This document shows positions 17,680 to 28,464 of a stretch of 64,000 bases of DNA, one piece after another. The notes below the pieces were generated by a model. That model was not told the DNA's origin and searched no databases. It saw only the letters and a program-made list of their open reading frames with translations. How positions within the stretch are numbered: position 1 is the stretch's first letter; each line of letters begins with the position of its first letter. The translations under genes were made by a program, and so were the position numbers. The stretch comes from Rhizobium sp. Q54 (GTDB lineage: Bacteria > Pseudomonadota > Alphaproteobacteria > Micropepsales > Micropepsaceae): positions 26,383-90,382 of the forward strand of contig CAMCWK010000008.1 of assembly GCA_945882615.1 (NCBI GenBank), written 5' to 3'.

Positions 17680-19241
17680 GCATGGAGCCCAATGCCGTCA
17701 CCTTGACGGTTTTCCTTGGCCTGTTCGCGCTGGTCACCGGTCTTGGCTTTGTCGCGTCGCGCTGGCGCGCGGGCGATCTTTCCCAATTGCATGAATGGGG
17801 CCTGGGCGGACGGCGCTTCGGCACCTGGGTGACCTGGTTCCTGCTGGGCGGCGATCTTTATACCGCCTATACCTTCATCGCCGTGCCCGCCCTGATGTTC
17901 GGCGCGGGGGCGCCCGGCTTCTTTGCCGTGCCCTACACCATCCTGATGTATCCGCTGCTGTTCGTCGCCTTCCCGCGCTTGTGGTCGGTGGCGCGCAAGC
18001 ACGGCTATGTCACGGCGGCCGATTTCGTGCGCGGCCGCTTTGGCAGCCGCGAGCTGTCGCTGGCCATAGCCGTCACCGGCATCGTCGCCACCATGCCCTA
18101 CATCGCGCTGCAGCTGGTGGGCATGCAGGTCGTGCTGGCGGCGCTGGGCATCAATTTCTCGCTGAACCTGCCGGGCTTTGGCCCGGTGGACATGCCGCTC
18201 TTGATCGCCTTCACGATTTTGGCCTTCTACACCTATTCCAGCGGCTTGCGCGCGCCGGCGCTGATCGCGGTGGTGAAGGACCTGCTGGTCTACATCACCG
18301 TCTTCGCGGCGGTCATCTTCATTCCCGCCCAGCTCGGCGGCTATGGCGCGGTGTTCGACGCGGTGCCGCAAAAGACCCTGCTGCTGGCCAAGGGCATGGG
18401 CAACAATCTGGGGGCCGAGTTCGCCTATGCCACGCTGGCACTGGGTTCGATCCTGGCGCTGTTCCTCTATCCCCATGCGGTGACGGGATTGCTGTCTTCG
18501 TCCAGCCGGCAGGTGGTGCGGCGCAACGCCATGATCCTGCCGGCCTATTCGCTGGCTTTGGCGCTGATCGCGCTTCTGGGCTACATGGCGATCGCCGCCG
18601 GGGTGCGCGACGATCCGCTCTATGCGGACGGCTTTGCCTCCTTCGGCAACAATTTCGCGGTGCCGGCGCTGTTCCTGAAGATGTTCCCGGCCTGGTTCGC
18701 AGGACTGGCCTTCGCCGCAATCGCCATCGGCGCGCTGGTGCCCGCCGCGATCATGTCGATCGCCTGCGCCAACCTGTTCACCCGCAACATCTACCGGGAG
18801 TTCATCAATCCCAAATGCACGGCGGCGCAGGAATCCAAGGTCGCCAAGATCGTGTCGATCGTGGTCAAGTTCGGCGCGCTGATCTTCGTCTTGGAATTGC
18901 AGAGCACCTACGCCATCCAGCTGCAGCTTTTGGGCGGCATCTGGATGTGCCAGACCCTGCCTTCGGTGCTGCTGGCGCTCTACACCCGCTTCTGCCATCC
19001 CATGGCGCTGCTGGCGGGCTGGGCTACCGGCCTGATTGTGGGCACCTGGATGGTGTCGCAGCTCGACTTCAAGAGTTCGACCTTTACCATTGCGCTCTTC
19101 GGGATCGAGTTCCCCGCCTATGCCGCCGTCAGCGCGCTGCTGCTGAACCTGGCCGTCAGCTACGGCCTGACGCTGATCATCAACGCGGTGGGAAGCCCGG
19201 TGCGGCGCGACGAGACCAAGCCGGAAGATTATCTAACGTAG
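17676..19241 (+). CDS. Solute:sodium symporter (SSS), MctP-like monocarboxylate permease
   Basis: 521 residues with about 13 hydrophobic segments. The N-terminal DLSQLHEWGLGGRRFGTWVTWFLLGGDLYTAYTF and the LFLYPHAVTGLLSS and AALVPAAIMSIACANLFTRNIY segments are typical of the SSS family. The pairing with DUF3311 and the overall length match MctP of rhizobia, which imports lactate, pyruvate and related monocarboxylates. Substrate is inferred, since no neighbouring catabolic gene helps. The ORF begins at the ATG overlapping the DUF3311 stop. Confidence 0.88.
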   Translation: MSMEPNAVTLTVFLGLFALVTGLGFVASRWRAGDLSQLHEWGLGGRRFGTWVTWFLLGGDLYTAYTFIAVPALMFGAGAPGFFAVPYTILMYPLLFVAFPRLWSVARKHGYVTAADFVRGRFGSRELSLAIAVTGIVATMPYIALQLVGMQVVLAALGINFSLNLPGFGPVDMPLLIAFTILAFYTYSSGLRAPALIAVVKDLLVYITVFAAVIFIPAQLGGYGAVFDAVPQKTLLLAKGMGNNLGAEFAYATLALGSILALFLYPHAVTGLLSSSSRQVVRRNAMILPAYSLALALIALLGYMAIAAGVRDDPLYADGFASFGNNFAVPALFLKMFPAWFAGLAFAAIAIGALVPAAIMSIACANLFTRNIYREFINPKCTAAQESKVAKIVSIVVKFGALIFVLELQSTYAIQLQLLGGIWMCQTLPSVLLALYTRFCHPMALLAGWATGLIVGTWMVSQLDFKSSTFTIALFGIEFPAYAAVSALLLNLAVSYGLTLIINAVGSPVRRDETKPEDYLT

Positions 19242-19247
19242 ATAGAT

Positions 19248-19347
19248 AGGCGCGAGGAATTTCGGGGCCTGAGCAGGAGCGAGGAGCGCTGTGGGCAATC
19301 AGCCCATAAGCGACGAGCGACGAACTCAGGACCCGAAAGAACCGCGC

Positions 19348-19349
<2 letters not shown>
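19248..19349. repeat. Large imperfect inverted repeat between convergent genes
   Basis: Arms at 19248-19273 and 19325-19349 both read AGGCGCG-N5-TTCGGG-N-CCTGAG on opposite strands. The interior contains GCGCTGTGGGC and GCCCATAAGCG, a second nested palindrome. It fills the gap between the symporter and pstB and overlaps the pstB stop codon, so it probably acts as a bidirectional terminator. Confidence 0.65.
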
Positions 19350-20154
<805 letters not shown>

Positions 20155-20157
20155 GGA

Positions 20158-21009
20158 TCAGGTCCGTTGCTTCTGATTGCCCAGAATGCGGGCGATGATG
20201 GAAAGGGTCAGCACCGTGGCGGTCACCAGCAGCGCGCCGGCCCAGGCCAGGTCGTGCCAGTCTTCGTAAGGCGACAGGGCGTACTGGAAGATCACCGCCG
20301 GCAGCGATGCCATCGGCTGGGTGACGTCGGTGGACATGAACTGGTTGTTGAGCGCGGTGAACAGGATCGGCGCGGTTTCGCCGGAGATGCGCGCCACCGC
20401 CAGAAGCGCGCCGGTGATCATGCCGGCGCGCGCCGCCTTCCAGGTCACCATCTTGATGACATAGCTTTGCGGCGCGCCCAGCGCGCTGGCGGCTTCACGC
20501 AGGGAGTTGGGAACCAGCAGCAGCATGTTCTCGGTGGTGCGCACCACCACCGGGATCACAATCACCGTCAGGGCGGCGGCGCCGGCGATGGCCGAGAAAT
20601 GACCCATCGGCACCACGACGAGTTCATAGATGAACAGGCCGATCACGATGGACGGGGCCGATAACAGGATGTCGTTGACGAAGCGCACCACGAAGGCGAA
20701 TTTTCCATAGCGCGCATATTCCGCCAGATACGTGCCGGCGAGAATGCCGATCGGCGTACCCACCACCACCGCGGACAGGCTCATCACCACGCTGCCGAAG
20801 ATGGCGTTGGCCAGGCCACCTTCGCTGCCGGGCGGCGGCGTGGATTCGCTGAAGAGGTGCGGACCCAGGGCGGCGAGGCCGTTCGCCAGCAACTCCCACA
20901 GGATGAAAGCCAGCGATACCAGGCCCAGCGCGGCAGCACTGAGCGACAGCACGATAAAAGCCCGGTTGGCGAGACGGCGGCGGAAATACAGGGCGCGATT
21001 GACGACCAT
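20158..21009 (-). CDS. pstA: Phosphate ABC transporter permease PstA
   Basis: 283 residues with six hydrophobic helices. The ABC permease EAA loop is seen in [31 protein letters not shown]. PstA-type features are [22 protein letters not shown] and the [17 protein letters not shown] segment. It forms the inner-membrane channel with PstC. The start lies 1 bp after the pstC stop and the gene ends 3 bp before pstB, so the three are one operon. Confidence 0.96.
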   Translation of the reverse strand: MVVNRALYFRRRLANRAFIVLSLSAAALGLVSLAFILWELLANGLAALGPHLFSESTPPPGSEGGLANAIFGSVVMSLSAVVVGTPIGILAGTYLAEYARYGKFAFVVRFVNDILLSAPSIVIGLFIYELVVVPMGHFSAIAGAAALTVIVIPVVVRTTENMLLLVPNSLREAASALGAPQSYVIKMVTWKAARAGMITGALLAVARISGETAPILFTALNNQFMSTDVTQPMASLPAVIFQYALSPYEDWHDLAWAGALLVTATVLTLSIIARILGNQKQRT

Positions 21010-21010
21010 G

Positions 21011-22006
21011 TTACTTGCCCTGCCCCTTTTCCATGGAGCGCAACATCAACTGCGCCGCCGCCAGCACGATGAAGGTGATGACGAACAGCAGCAGGCCAAG
21101 CTCGATCAGCGACGCAAGATAGACTTCGGTCGTCGCCTCGGTGAATTCATTGGCGATGGAGGCCGAGATGGAGGTGCCGGGCGCAAACAGCGAGGGCTCG
21201 ATACGGTGCGCATTGCCGATCACAAACGTAACCGCCATGGTTTCGCCCAGGGCGCGGCCCAGCGCCAGCATCGCCCCGCCCACCACGCCAGCGCGCGCAT
21301 AGGGCAGCGCCACCTTTCGGATCACTTCCCAGTTGGTCGCGCCCACGCCATAGGCGGCTTCCTTCAGCACCGAGGGAACGGTTTCCAGCACGTCGCGCGT
21401 CACCGCCGCGATAAAGGGCAGGATCATGATCGAAAGGATAATTCCGGCCGTCAGGATGCCGATGCCGAATGGCGCGCCGCCAAACAGCGTGCCCAGCACC
21501 GGCACGCCGTCCAGCGCCTCGATCACCGGTTCCTGGACATAGGCCTGGAAAAAGGGCGCGAAAACGAAAAGCCCCCAGATGCCATAGATGATGGAAGGAA
21601 TGCCGGCCAGCAGTTCGATGGCGATGCCGATAGGCCGGCGCAGCATGCGCGGGCACAGTTCGGTGAGGAAGACGGCGATGCCGATGCCCACCGGCAAGGC
21701 AATGAGCATGGCGATGACGCTTGTGACCAGCGTGCCGTAGATCGGACCAAGTGCGCCAAAGCGATCACGCGCCGGGCTCCAGGCTTCGGTCGTGAGAAAG
21801 CCAAAGCCAAAGGCTTTGAAGGCCGGCATGGCGCCAACGATCAGCGCGCCGATCACGCCGATAAAGATCAGCAGCAACAGAACAGCCGCTGCCAGGGTGG
21901 TCAGGCGGAAACGGCTGTCGCCCGCCCCAGCGCGGCGTGCGGAGTTGGCCCGGATGGTCAGGTCTGCCAAAGGAGACGAACTTTCGCTCACGCTGATATC
22001 AGTCAA
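21011..22006 (-). CDS. pstC: Phosphate ABC transporter permease PstC
   Basis: About 331 residues from a TTG at 22006. An upstream ATG at 22081 would add 25 residues but would lie inside a possible PHO box. The first helix is [20 protein letters not shown], and the characteristic [27 protein letters not shown] follows. The permease EAA loop is in [21 protein letters not shown] and the C-terminus has [18 protein letters not shown]. It pairs with PstA. No pstS lies upstream, so the phosphate-binding protein must be encoded elsewhere. Confidence 0.93.
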   Translation of the reverse strand: MTDISVSESSSPLADLTIRANSARRAGAGDSRFRLTTLAAAVLLLLIFIGVIGALIVGAMPAFKAFGFGFLTTEAWSPARDRFGALGPIYGTLVTSVIAMLIALPVGIGIAVFLTELCPRMLRRPIGIAIELLAGIPSIIYGIWGLFVFAPFFQAYVQEPVIEALDGVPVLGTLFGGAPFGIGILTAGIILSIMILPFIAAVTRDVLETVPSVLKEAAYGVGATNWEVIRKVALPYARAGVVGGAMLALGRALGETMAVTFVIGNAHRIEPSLFAPGTSISASIANEFTEATTEVYLASLIELGLLLFVITFIVLAAAQLMLRSMEKGQGK

Positions 22007-22065
22007 AAGACAGGCCCCGGAAGGTCGTAGGTCGGGCGCAATCCACACCCCTCCCGCGCCACGAA

Positions 22066-22096
22066 CATCACAGTCTTGCAAAGCTTTTGTGACAGA
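22066..22096 (-). promoter_or_regulatory. Possible PHO box upstream of pstCAB
   Basis: Read on the minus strand the sequence has CTGTCAC and, 22 bp later, CTGTGAT, with a weak intermediate repeat 11 bp after the first. This is close to the 11-bp phased CTGTCAT repeats bound by PhoB. A second, poorer TGTCTTACAAAAG lies upstream. PhoB control of pst is expected from the family, but the match is imperfect. Confidence 0.4.
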
Positions 22097-22270
22097 GACC
22101 GGTCTCGGCCAGAAACCTTTTGTAAGACATTGATACTTATGTGTTTTTCTAAAAATAGGGAAATCTTACCGCCCAGGCTGGGGCGGTTAACAAATAGAGG
22201 GGAACTTTAAGCGTTTCTGAAGGGACTGCGGGTCAGAATTGCTACGGAATATCAGGAAAAACGCCCGGCA

Positions 22271-24670
22271 ATGCCGTTTGCGCGGATCATAAGAATTGTG
22301 TTCGGGGTCGTGGCCGGCGTGATGCTGGTCGCCGCCATTGCCGACATCCTGTGGTCGGGTCATCTCACCCTGATCCCACCCTTCAGCTTTGGCGCGCTGG
22401 TGGCGGTGGCGCTGGCCTTCCTCTTGACCAACATCCTGTCGTCGCGCGAACGCGAGGAAATGCTGGAAGCCCAGAGCGCCCAGCTCAAGACCATCGCGGC
22501 GCGCCTGGAAGCGTCATTGAAGAATGCCGCCATGATCAATGCGCGGCTGAACCAGAGCGAAGCGCGCTACAAGGGGCTGGTGGATGCGCAGGGCGACGCC
22601 ATCTTCCGCCGCGACGCCTCCAGCCGCCTCACCTATGGCAATGACGCCTTCCTCAAGCTGTTCGGGCTCAACGCCGCCCACGCCATCGGCTATCCCTTCG
22701 CGCCTGAGCCGCATCCCGAAAGCCGCGCGCCGCTGTTTGGCAGCTTCCTGGAATCGGGCCGCAACCGCGCCCGCTATGACCAGCATGTGAAGACAGCGCA
22801 GGGCTATCGCTGGATTGCCTGGGAGGATTTCGCGGTGCGCGATGCCCATGGCCGGTTGGTGGAAGTGCAGAGCGTCGGCCGCGACATCACCGACCGCAAG
22901 ATGCTGGAAACCGCCCTGACCGAGGCCAAGGAAAGCGCCGAGGAAGCCAGTCGCGCCAAGTCCGGCTTCCTGGCCACCATGAGCCATGAAATCCGCACAC
23001 CCATGAATGGCGTGCTGGGCATGGGACGGCTGCTGCTGGAAACCGAACTGCGCCCCGAACAGCGCACCTATGCCGAAGCCATCACCCAGTCGGGCGAGGC
23101 GCTGCTGACCTTGATCGGCGACATTCTGGACTTCTCCAAGATCGAAGCCGGAATGCTGCATCTGGACGAAGACGCTGTCGACCTGCGCACCATGCTGTGC
23201 AACGTCACCGAACTTCTGTGTCCGCGCGGCCAGGCCAAGGGCGTGGAAGTCACCACCATCATCGCCGCCGACGTGCCGGCAAAGATTCAGGCCGACGAAG
23301 GCCGGCTGCGCCAGGTGATCACCAACCTGATGGGCAATGCCGTCAAATTCACCGAAAAAGGCGGCGTCTGCGTCGAAGTCAAAACCGAGATGCGCGGCGA
23401 GCGTCCCTTCCTGCGCTTTGAAGTGCGCGACACGGGCGTCGGCGTGCCGCCCGCCAAGCGCCAGGAGATCTTCGAGGAATTCGTCCAGGCCGACGCCAGC
23501 CATGCCCGCAAGTTTGGCGGCACCGGATTGGGCCTGGCCATTTCCAAGCGCCTGGTCGACACCATGGGCGGGGAGATCGGCGTTGATGCGGCGCCCGAAG
23601 GTGGCTCCAGCTTCTGGTTCACCCTGCCAGTCACCATGGTGGAGCCGGCGCGCGAAGATCGCAGCCCGCTGAAGGGCATGCATGTGGCGGTGATGAGCAA
23701 GAACAAGGCGCTGCGCGAAGGCATGTATCTGCAGATCGCAGCCGCCGGCGGCATCCCTGCCGATCCCAAGGGTCCGATCGATGCGCTGCTGATCGACGCC
23801 GGCACCGGCCAGGTGCCGGAACTGACGGTGCATCCTGACGCATCCGTGCCGGCGTTGGTGCTGCTGACGCCGGGCGCGCGCGGCTGTCTGGAGGAGATGC
23901 GCAGCATTGGTTTTGCCGGCTATCTGGTCAAGCCGGTGCGGCAGGCCTCGCTGGTGGAGCGGCTGCTGCTGTGCTGCGGCGACCGGCGGACGGAACCCCA
24001 GCCACACACCGGGGAGCGGGAGCCTTCTGGTTGTCTCAGTGCGTATCACGCCGCATCAGAAATCGCCGCGACGGACGAGCTTCCGCCCTTCATCACCGCG
24101 CCGCCGGTGCAGGACGAACCCTTTGTCGAAGAGCCGGTGCCGGCGCAGCAGGCCCCAGCGGATTATCCCGACTTCGATCCGCCCGCGATCCCCGCGCCAT
24201 TCATGGAAGATCATCCCGCCGCCGCGCGCAGCGTTGGCCCGGCGGTCATCACGCCTTCGGCCGAAGACGGCTTGCGCATCCTCCTGGCCGAGGACAACCC
24301 CATCAACATGATGCTGATCCGCGAGTTGCTGCGCCGGCGCGGCCATAGCGTGGTGGAGGTCACCACCGGCAATGCCGCGGTCCAGGCCATGCTGGAAGAC
24401 ACATTCGACCTGCTGCTGACCGACATTCACATGCCCGGCATGGACGGGATCGAGGCGGCGCGCGCCATCCGGGCCGGTGAAGCCCGTTCGGGCCGCCGCC
24501 GCACGCCCATCGTGGCGCTGACCGCCGATGCGCTGGAAGAAGGCAAGAAGGCCTGCCAGCAGGCGGGCATGGACGGCTTCCTCACCAAGCCGGTGAACCC
24601 CGCCGAGCTGGAGGAAATGTTCCTGATGCTGTTCCCCAGCGAAGAACGCTCCCACGCCGCGGTCGCCTGA
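22271..24670 (+). CDS. Hybrid sensor histidine kinase (2 TM, PAS, HisKA, HATPase, pseudo-REC, REC)
   Basis: 799 residues. Two N-terminal transmembrane helices (about 7-27 and 36-56) are followed by a coiled coil and a PAS domain (about 95-215). HisKA follows with the phosphorylated His in [15 protein letters not shown] (about 239). HATPase has the N box [14 protein letters not shown]1 DTGVGV and G2 [12 protein letters not shown] degenerate receiver (about 470-570) lacks a clear phospho-Asp, then a Pro-rich linker leads to a true receiver with Asp in [13 protein letters not shown] (about 717) and Lys in FLTKPVN. It diverges from pstCAB, but nothing shows that it senses phosphate. A 7-bp stem hairpin lies upstream at 22168-22187. 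Confidence 0.95.
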   Translation: MPFARIIRIVFGVVAGVMLVAAIADILWSGHLTLIPPFSFGALVAVALAFLLTNILSSREREEMLEAQSAQLKTIAARLEASLKNAAMINARLNQSEARYKGLVDAQGDAIFRRDASSRLTYGNDAFLKLFGLNAAHAIGYPFAPEPHPESRAPLFGSFLESGRNRARYDQHVKTAQGYRWIAWEDFAVRDAHGRLVEVQSVGRDITDRKMLETALTEAKESAEEASRAKSGFLATMSHEIRTPMNGVLGMGRLLLETELRPEQRTYAEAITQSGEALLTLIGDILDFSKIEAGMLHLDEDAVDLRTMLCNVTELLCPRGQAKGVEVTTIIAADVPAKIQADEGRLRQVITNLMGNAVKFTEKGGVCVEVKTEMRGERPFLRFEVRDTGVGVPPAKRQEIFEEFVQADASHARKFGGTGLGLAISKRLVDTMGGEIGVDAAPEGGSSFWFTLPVTMVEPAREDRSPLKGMHVAVMSKNKALREGMYLQIAAAGGIPADPKGPIDALLIDAGTGQVPELTVHPDASVPALVLLTPGARGCLEEMRSIGFAGYLVKPVRQASLVERLLLCCGDRRTEPQPHTGEREPSGCLSAYHAASEIAATDELPPFITAPPVQDEPFVEEPVPAQQAPADYPDFDPPAIPAPFMEDHPAAARSVGPAVITPSAEDGLRILLAEDNPINMMLIRELLRRRGHSVVEVTTGNAAVQAMLEDTFDLLLTDIHMPGMDGIEAARAIRAGEARSGRRRTPIVALTADALEEGKKACQQAGMDGFLTKPVNPAELEEMFLMLFPSEERSHAAVA

Positions 24671-24686
24671 GACGGCTCCTGTTGTT

Positions 24687-24730
24687 TAAGGGCGGCTCCG
24701 CCGCAATTTGTCTAAGGGCGGCTCCGCCGC
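24687..24730. repeat. Tandem mini-hairpin repeats, family D
   Basis: An 18-bp unit, TAAGGGCGGCTCCGCCGC, occurs twice (24687-24704 and 24713-24730) with 8 bp between. Each unit contains a GGCGG-CTC-CGCCG-type hairpin. It follows the histidine kinase stop and may end its transcript. A variant copy with a changed but paired stem is at 16747-16767. Confidence 0.65.
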
Positions 24731-24804
24731 CGGGGGGACCTGAGGACTAGGCACGGCCCTGAAATGCTGTAGCTTTTCGCCGCGAAGCAGGGCGGATCTT
24801 TCTC

Positions 24805-26112
24805 ATGACAGACGCAGCGGCGAAAAGCTGGCTGGACGGCATCAAGCCCTATTTTGAGACGGCCCCCATCGCCTCCTTCTTTCTGGGCGTCTCGTCCGGC
24901 TTTCCCTATGCCATGATCGCCGCCACCCTGACGACGCGGCTGGCGCAGGATGGCATCTCCAAGCGCAGCATCACCGCCTTCACGCTGGCCTTCCTGGTCT
25001 ACAATTTCAAATTCCTCTGGGCCTGGATGGTGGACGGGGTACGACTTCCCATTCTGTGGCGGCTGGGCCAGCGCGTGTCCTGGATGATCTTGGCGGGCAT
25101 CCTTGTGATCGCGGCGGTGGCCAACCTCGCCTTTGTCGATCCCTCCACCAGCCTGATCCAGACCGCTTATGCCGCGATCCTGGTGGGCGCCGCCGGCGCG
25201 ACCTTCGACATCGTGATCGACGCTTATCGCATCGAGATTCTCAGGCCCGATCAGATGGGCGTGGGTGCGGGCATGAATCAGTATGGCTGGCGCATCGGCT
25301 CGGTCACCGCCGCCACCCTGGCCCTCGTCCTGGCGGCGCGGATCGGCTGGGAATGGTCTTACATGGCCTGCGCGGTGCTGGCCTTCCCGGCCATGATCAC
25401 CGCGCTTGTGCTGGGCGAACCGGTGCGGCGCCAGATTGTGGCGCACAAGCAGGGCGTGTCCGAAACCATCAAGGCGATCTATGGCCCGTTCGTGGAATTC
25501 TTCTCCCGCCAGGGCGCCTTCCTGGTGCTGCTCTTTATCCTGTTCCACAAGATCGGCGACACGCTGAGCCAGCTCACGGTGCGCCTGCTGTTCAACGATC
25601 TGGGCTTCACCAATGACGAGATCGCAATTTACGATGTCGGGGTCGGCTTCTGGATGTACCTGATCGGCATTTTTGTCGGCGGCGTACTGTACGCCAAGCT
25701 TGGCATGAAGCGGTCGGTAATGATCAGCCTGGTGCTGATGGGCGTCACCAATATCAATTTCGCGATCCTGGCCAATATCGGCCATTCCAACTGGGCGCTG
25801 GCCGCCACAATGGCATTCGAGACCTTCGCCAGCGGCGTTGGCGGCGTCACGGTGGTGGCCTATTTCTCCGCCCTGACCGATCTGCGCTTTACCGCGTCGC
25901 AATATGCGCTGATCTCGGCGGCCTCCAGCATCTTCGGCCGCATCCTGACCGGAACCTCGGCAGGCGCCCTGGTCGAATCCCTGGGTTATGTGAACTTCTA
26001 TCTGCTGACCACCCTGGCGGCCGTGCCCGGCATCCTGCTGTTCTGGATGCTGGTGCGCGGCGGGCTGATCGAAAGCTCGATGGGATCGGCCGGCAAGCAA
26101 AGCGGGCATTAA
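24805..26112 (+). CDS. AmpG-like muropeptide permease (MFS)
   Basis: 435 residues with about 12 transmembrane segments. AmpG-family features are FFLGVSSGFPYAMIAATLTTRLAQDGISK, the VYNFKFLWAWMVDGVRLP segment and ATFDIVIDAYRIEIL with buried Asp residues. AmpG imports anhydro-muropeptides for peptidoglycan recycling. The alphaproteobacterial homologues often carry the MFS-1 annotation only, so the substrate is inferred. It follows the hybrid kinase by about 130 bp and precedes an ornithine acyltransferase-like gene. Confidence 0.88.
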   Translation: MTDAAAKSWLDGIKPYFETAPIASFFLGVSSGFPYAMIAATLTTRLAQDGISKRSITAFTLAFLVYNFKFLWAWMVDGVRLPILWRLGQRVSWMILAGILVIAAVANLAFVDPSTSLIQTAYAAILVGAAGATFDIVIDAYRIEILRPDQMGVGAGMNQYGWRIGSVTAATLALVLAARIGWEWSYMACAVLAFPAMITALVLGEPVRRQIVAHKQGVSETIKAIYGPFVEFFSRQGAFLVLLFILFHKIGDTLSQLTVRLLFNDLGFTNDEIAIYDVGVGFWMYLIGIFVGGVLYAKLGMKRSVMISLVLMGVTNINFAILANIGHSNWALAATMAFETFASGVGGVTVVAYFSALTDLRFTASQYALISAASSIFGRILTGTSAGALVESLGYVNFYLLTTLAAVPGILLFWMLVRGGLIESSMGSAGKQSGH

Positions 26113-26267
26113 CGCCTTTTCATGGCCGCCGTCTTCGACTGTCACAATCCATTGCTCCGGGGGTGGCGGTTGGGCTAAAATCGCCAAACTGTCGCATTTG
26201 GGGGTTACCCAAGGCACAGGATGGGTGTGGGTCGAGTCGTGCAGACCGCGCCAAACGGGAAGCGATC

Positions 26268-27110
26268 GTGGTCAACATTTACGAAGCGGGACCTTTCGAG
26301 GGACGCGTGGAGCAATGGCCGGTACTGGCGGTCTCCGGTGCGCTGGAAGTGCGCCTGGCCGAGACCGAGCTGGAAATCGAACAGGCGCAGCGCCTGCGCT
26401 ATTGCGTTTTTTATGAAGAGATGAGCGCCATCCCCTCGCCCCAGATGCGCGAGTCGGGCCGGGATTTCGACAAATTCGACGAGGTCTGCGACCACCTTTT
26501 GGTGGTGGACCGCGACGCCCATGACGAAGACGGCCAGCCACTGGTGGTGGGCACCTATCGCCTGACCCGCGAACGCGACGCCGCCCGGGTCGGCGGCTTC
26601 TACACCTCCAGCGAATTCGACCTGTCGCCGATGCTGCGGGCGCTGCCGCCCGAAACCAAGTATCTGGAACTGGGCCGCTCCTGCATCATCAAAAGCTATC
26701 GCGCCCGCCCCGGTACCATGCAGCTGTTGTGGAAAGGCCTGATGGCCTATGTCGCGCGCTTCGACATCGACATGATGTTCGGCTGCGCCTCGCTGCCCGG
26801 CACCAATGTCGAAGAGATGACGCTGCCCTTGTCCTATCTGCACCATTTCGTGCCCATGCCCGAGCATCTGCGCGTCAAGGCACGCCCCGAACTGTTCGTG
26901 AACATGAACCGCATGCCCAAGGACGCAATCGATCCGCGCGAAGGCATTCGCAGCCTGCCCGCCATCCTCAAGGGCTATGTGCGCGCCGGCTGCGGCATCG
27001 GCGATGGCGCCGTGGTGGACCGCCAGTTCGGCACCACCGACGTCTTCATCTATTTCCCGGTTTCGGGCCTGGATGCGCGCTACAAAAGCCGTTTCGGTCT
27101 GACGAAATGA
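26268..27110 (+). CDS. OlsB-like L-ornithine N-alpha-acyltransferase (GNAT)
   Basis: About 280 residues from a GTG at 26268, chosen because the longer frame has no conserved residues. Conserved OlsB blocks are EIEQAQRLRYCVFYEEM, DFDKFDEVCDHLLVVD, VGTYRLTRERDAARVGGFYT, YLELGRSCIIKSYR and FGCASLPGTNVEEMTLPLSYLHHF. OlsB transfers a 3-hydroxyacyl group from acyl-ACP to ornithine, giving lyso-ornithine lipid, a phosphate-free membrane lipid made under phosphate limitation. The partner acyltransferase olsA is not adjacent. The pst genes 4 kb away fit a phosphate theme, but this is only context. Confidence 0.85.
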   Translation: MVNIYEAGPFEGRVEQWPVLAVSGALEVRLAETELEIEQAQRLRYCVFYEEMSAIPSPQMRESGRDFDKFDEVCDHLLVVDRDAHDEDGQPLVVGTYRLTRERDAARVGGFYTSSEFDLSPMLRALPPETKYLELGRSCIIKSYRARPGTMQLLWKGLMAYVARFDIDMMFGCASLPGTNVEEMTLPLSYLHHFVPMPEHLRVKARPELFVNMNRMPKDAIDPREGIRSLPAILKGYVRAGCGIGDGAVVDRQFGTTDVFIYFPVSGLDARYKSRFGLTK

Positions 27111-27111
27111 C

Positions 27112-27172
27112 GACGCGCTAGCGCGTCGTCATCCCCGGCGAGCGGCGTCAGCCGCGAGGGAAGGGGATCCAG
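27112..27172. repeat. Palindrome plus half copy of family A repeat
   Basis: A perfect 16-bp palindrome, GACGCGCTAGCGCGTC (27112-27127), sits 1 bp after the OlsB-like stop. It is followed by TCATCCCCGGCGAGCG and GCGAGGGAAGGGGATCCAG, the core of the family A element at 5865-5987. Confidence 0.6.
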
Positions 27173-27194
27173 TTTTCGCAAAGGAGACTCCGAC

Positions 27195-27638
27195 ATGCGC
27201 AGAATTATTCTTGTCGCCGCGATGCTACTTGCCTGCGCTTCGCCCGCGCTGGCGGAAAAAACGTTGGTCCAGTCGCCCGACGCGCCCAAGGCGATCGGGC
27301 CCTATTCGCAGGCGATCAAGAGCGGCAATCTCGTGTTCGTGTCCGGCTCGCTGCCCTTCGATCCCGCCGGCAGGACCGATTACAGCCTGCTGGATGTCAC
27401 CACCCAGACAAAACGGGTGATCGACAATATCGCTTTGACCCTTTCGGCGGCGGAGCTGACCCTGGACGATGTGGTCTCGGCCACCGTCTATGTTACCGAT
27501 GTGAACGACTTCGCCGCCGTCAACGCCGTGTATGCCAGCTATTTCAAACCGCCCTATCCGGCCCGCACATTTGTGGAAGTCAGCAAATTGCTGCGCAATG
27601 TGAAGGTCGAAATCACCGTCATCGCCGCAACGAAGTAA
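27195..27638 (+). CDS. Exported RidA-family protein (YjgF/UK114)
   Basis: 147 residues: a signal peptide (RRIILVAAMLLACASPALA) followed by a complete RidA domain with the SPDAPKAIGPYSQAIK start, the GSLPFDP segment and PPYPARTFVEVSKLLRNVKVEI, which holds the active-site Arg of imine deaminases. Cytoplasmic RidA hydrolyses reactive enamines, but this copy is predicted to be periplasmic, where its substrate is unknown. An AAGGAG ribosome site is present. A long stem-loop repeat lies after the stop. Confidence 0.88.
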   Translation: MRRIILVAAMLLACASPALAEKTLVQSPDAPKAIGPYSQAIKSGNLVFVSGSLPFDPAGRTDYSLLDVTTQTKRVIDNIALTLSAAELTLDDVVSATVYVTDVNDFAAVNAVYASYFKPPYPARTFVEVSKLLRNVKVEITVIAATK

Positions 27639-27673
27639 ACTCAGGCCGTTCGCATGGCTGGCCGCCATGCTCA

Positions 27674-27753
27674 CCCCCTGCGCGCGCGTAAGCGCGCAGG
27701 GGGGGGGGAGGTGGTTTCAGCGTGCGAAGCGAAGCTTCGCGAAAGCTGAAACC
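27674..27753. repeat. Two-hairpin intergenic repeat, family C
   Basis: A first hairpin (CCCCCTGCGCGC with its complement, 27674-27701) is followed by GGGGAGGTGG, a second stem GGTTTCAGC (27713-27721) / GCTGAAACC (27745-27753), and GGAGGGGGC. The same plan with a different second stem (GGCTCCAGC/GCTGGAGCC) is at 61809-61900. It lies between convergent RidA and pirin genes. Confidence 0.75.
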
Positions 27754-27765
27754 GGAGGGGGCATC

Positions 27766-28464
27766 TTAAGACAAATCGAACAGCAGCACTTCGCTGGGGG
27801 CTTTTGACCGCACCGTGATCTGGGCCAGATCAGTGATGGCCGCGGCGTCGCCGGCCTTCAGGGTTTCCTCGCCAATGGTGACTTCGCCCCTGGCCACTTG
27901 CAGCCAGGCCTTGCGGCCCTGCGCCAGCGGATGAATCGCCTCGACATCGGCATCCAGCCTGGCGACCCAGATTTCCGCATCCTGCACCAGCCGCACTTCA
28001 TTCTCGCGCGGCTCGGGTGCGGCGATGCGGCCGAAATGATTTTTCACCGCCTCGGCATTGATGGCCTTCTGCTCATAGCCGGGCGCGATGCCGGTCTTGG
28101 ACGGCATGATCCAGATCTGCAGCAGATGGCAGGTCTCGGTCGGGCTGGCATTGAACTCGGCGTGGGTGATTCCGGTCCCGGCGCTCATGCGCTGGATTTC
28201 GCCGGGACGGATAGTTCCGCTGCCGCCGGTGGAATCCTTGTGGGCGATGGCACCGTCCAGCACATAGGTGACGATTTCCATGTCGCGGTGCTGATGGGGC
28301 GGAAAGCCGGCACCGCCCTTGATCCAGTCTTCGTTGATCACCCGCAACGGTCCAAAGCTTTCATGGGCCGGGTCGTAATAGTCGGCGAAGGAAAAGGAAT
28401 GGCGCGACTCCAGCCAGTCGATCTTGTTGTAACCGCGTTCGTCGGACCGCCGCAGCGTGATCAT
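27766..28464 (-). CDS. Pirin family protein (YhhW-like)
   Basis: A 232-residue bicupin. The first cupin holds the metal-binding [25 protein letters not shown] with two His and a Glu, after [22 protein letters not shown], a pirin hallmark. The C-terminal cupin is degenerate. Bacterial pirins of this type can show quercetinase activity in vitro; the natural substrate is unknown. Its ATG overlaps the gshB stop (ATGA), so it is translationally coupled to glutathione synthetase, hinting at a redox-stress link. Confidence 0.92.
   Translation of the reverse strand: MITLRRSDERGYNKIDWLESRHSFSFADYYDPAHESFGPLRVINEDWIKGGAGFPPHQHRDMEIVTYVLDGAIAHKDSTGGSGTIRPGEIQRMSAGTGITHAEFNASPTETCHLLQIWIMPSKTGIAPGYEQKAINAEAVKNHFGRIAAPEPRENEVRLVQDAEIWVARLDADVEAIHPLAQGRKAWLQVARGEVTIGEETLKAGDAAAITDLAQITVRSKAPSEVLLFDLS

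Noticed and set aside
17649..18998. 449-residue frame on the minus strand opposite the symporter
   Set aside because: Its product is rich in Arg, His, Gln and Gly with no domain; it is a shadow of the symporter frame in GC-rich DNA.
20732..22030. 432-residue plus-strand frame across pstA and pstC
   Set aside because: Charged low-complexity product; the minus-strand permeases are certain.
22200..22220. EcfG-type GGAAC promoter upstream of the kinase
   Set aside because: GGAAC is followed by CGTT after only 6 bp instead of about 16, so it does not fit the consensus spacing.
22514..24049. 511-residue frame opposite the histidine kinase
   Set aside because: No conserved segment; the plus-strand kinase explains the codon pattern.
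24712..26217. 501-residue frame opposite the AmpG-like gene
   Set aside because: Composed of His/Gln/Asp/Gly-rich noise; the plus-strand permease has clear motifs and helices.
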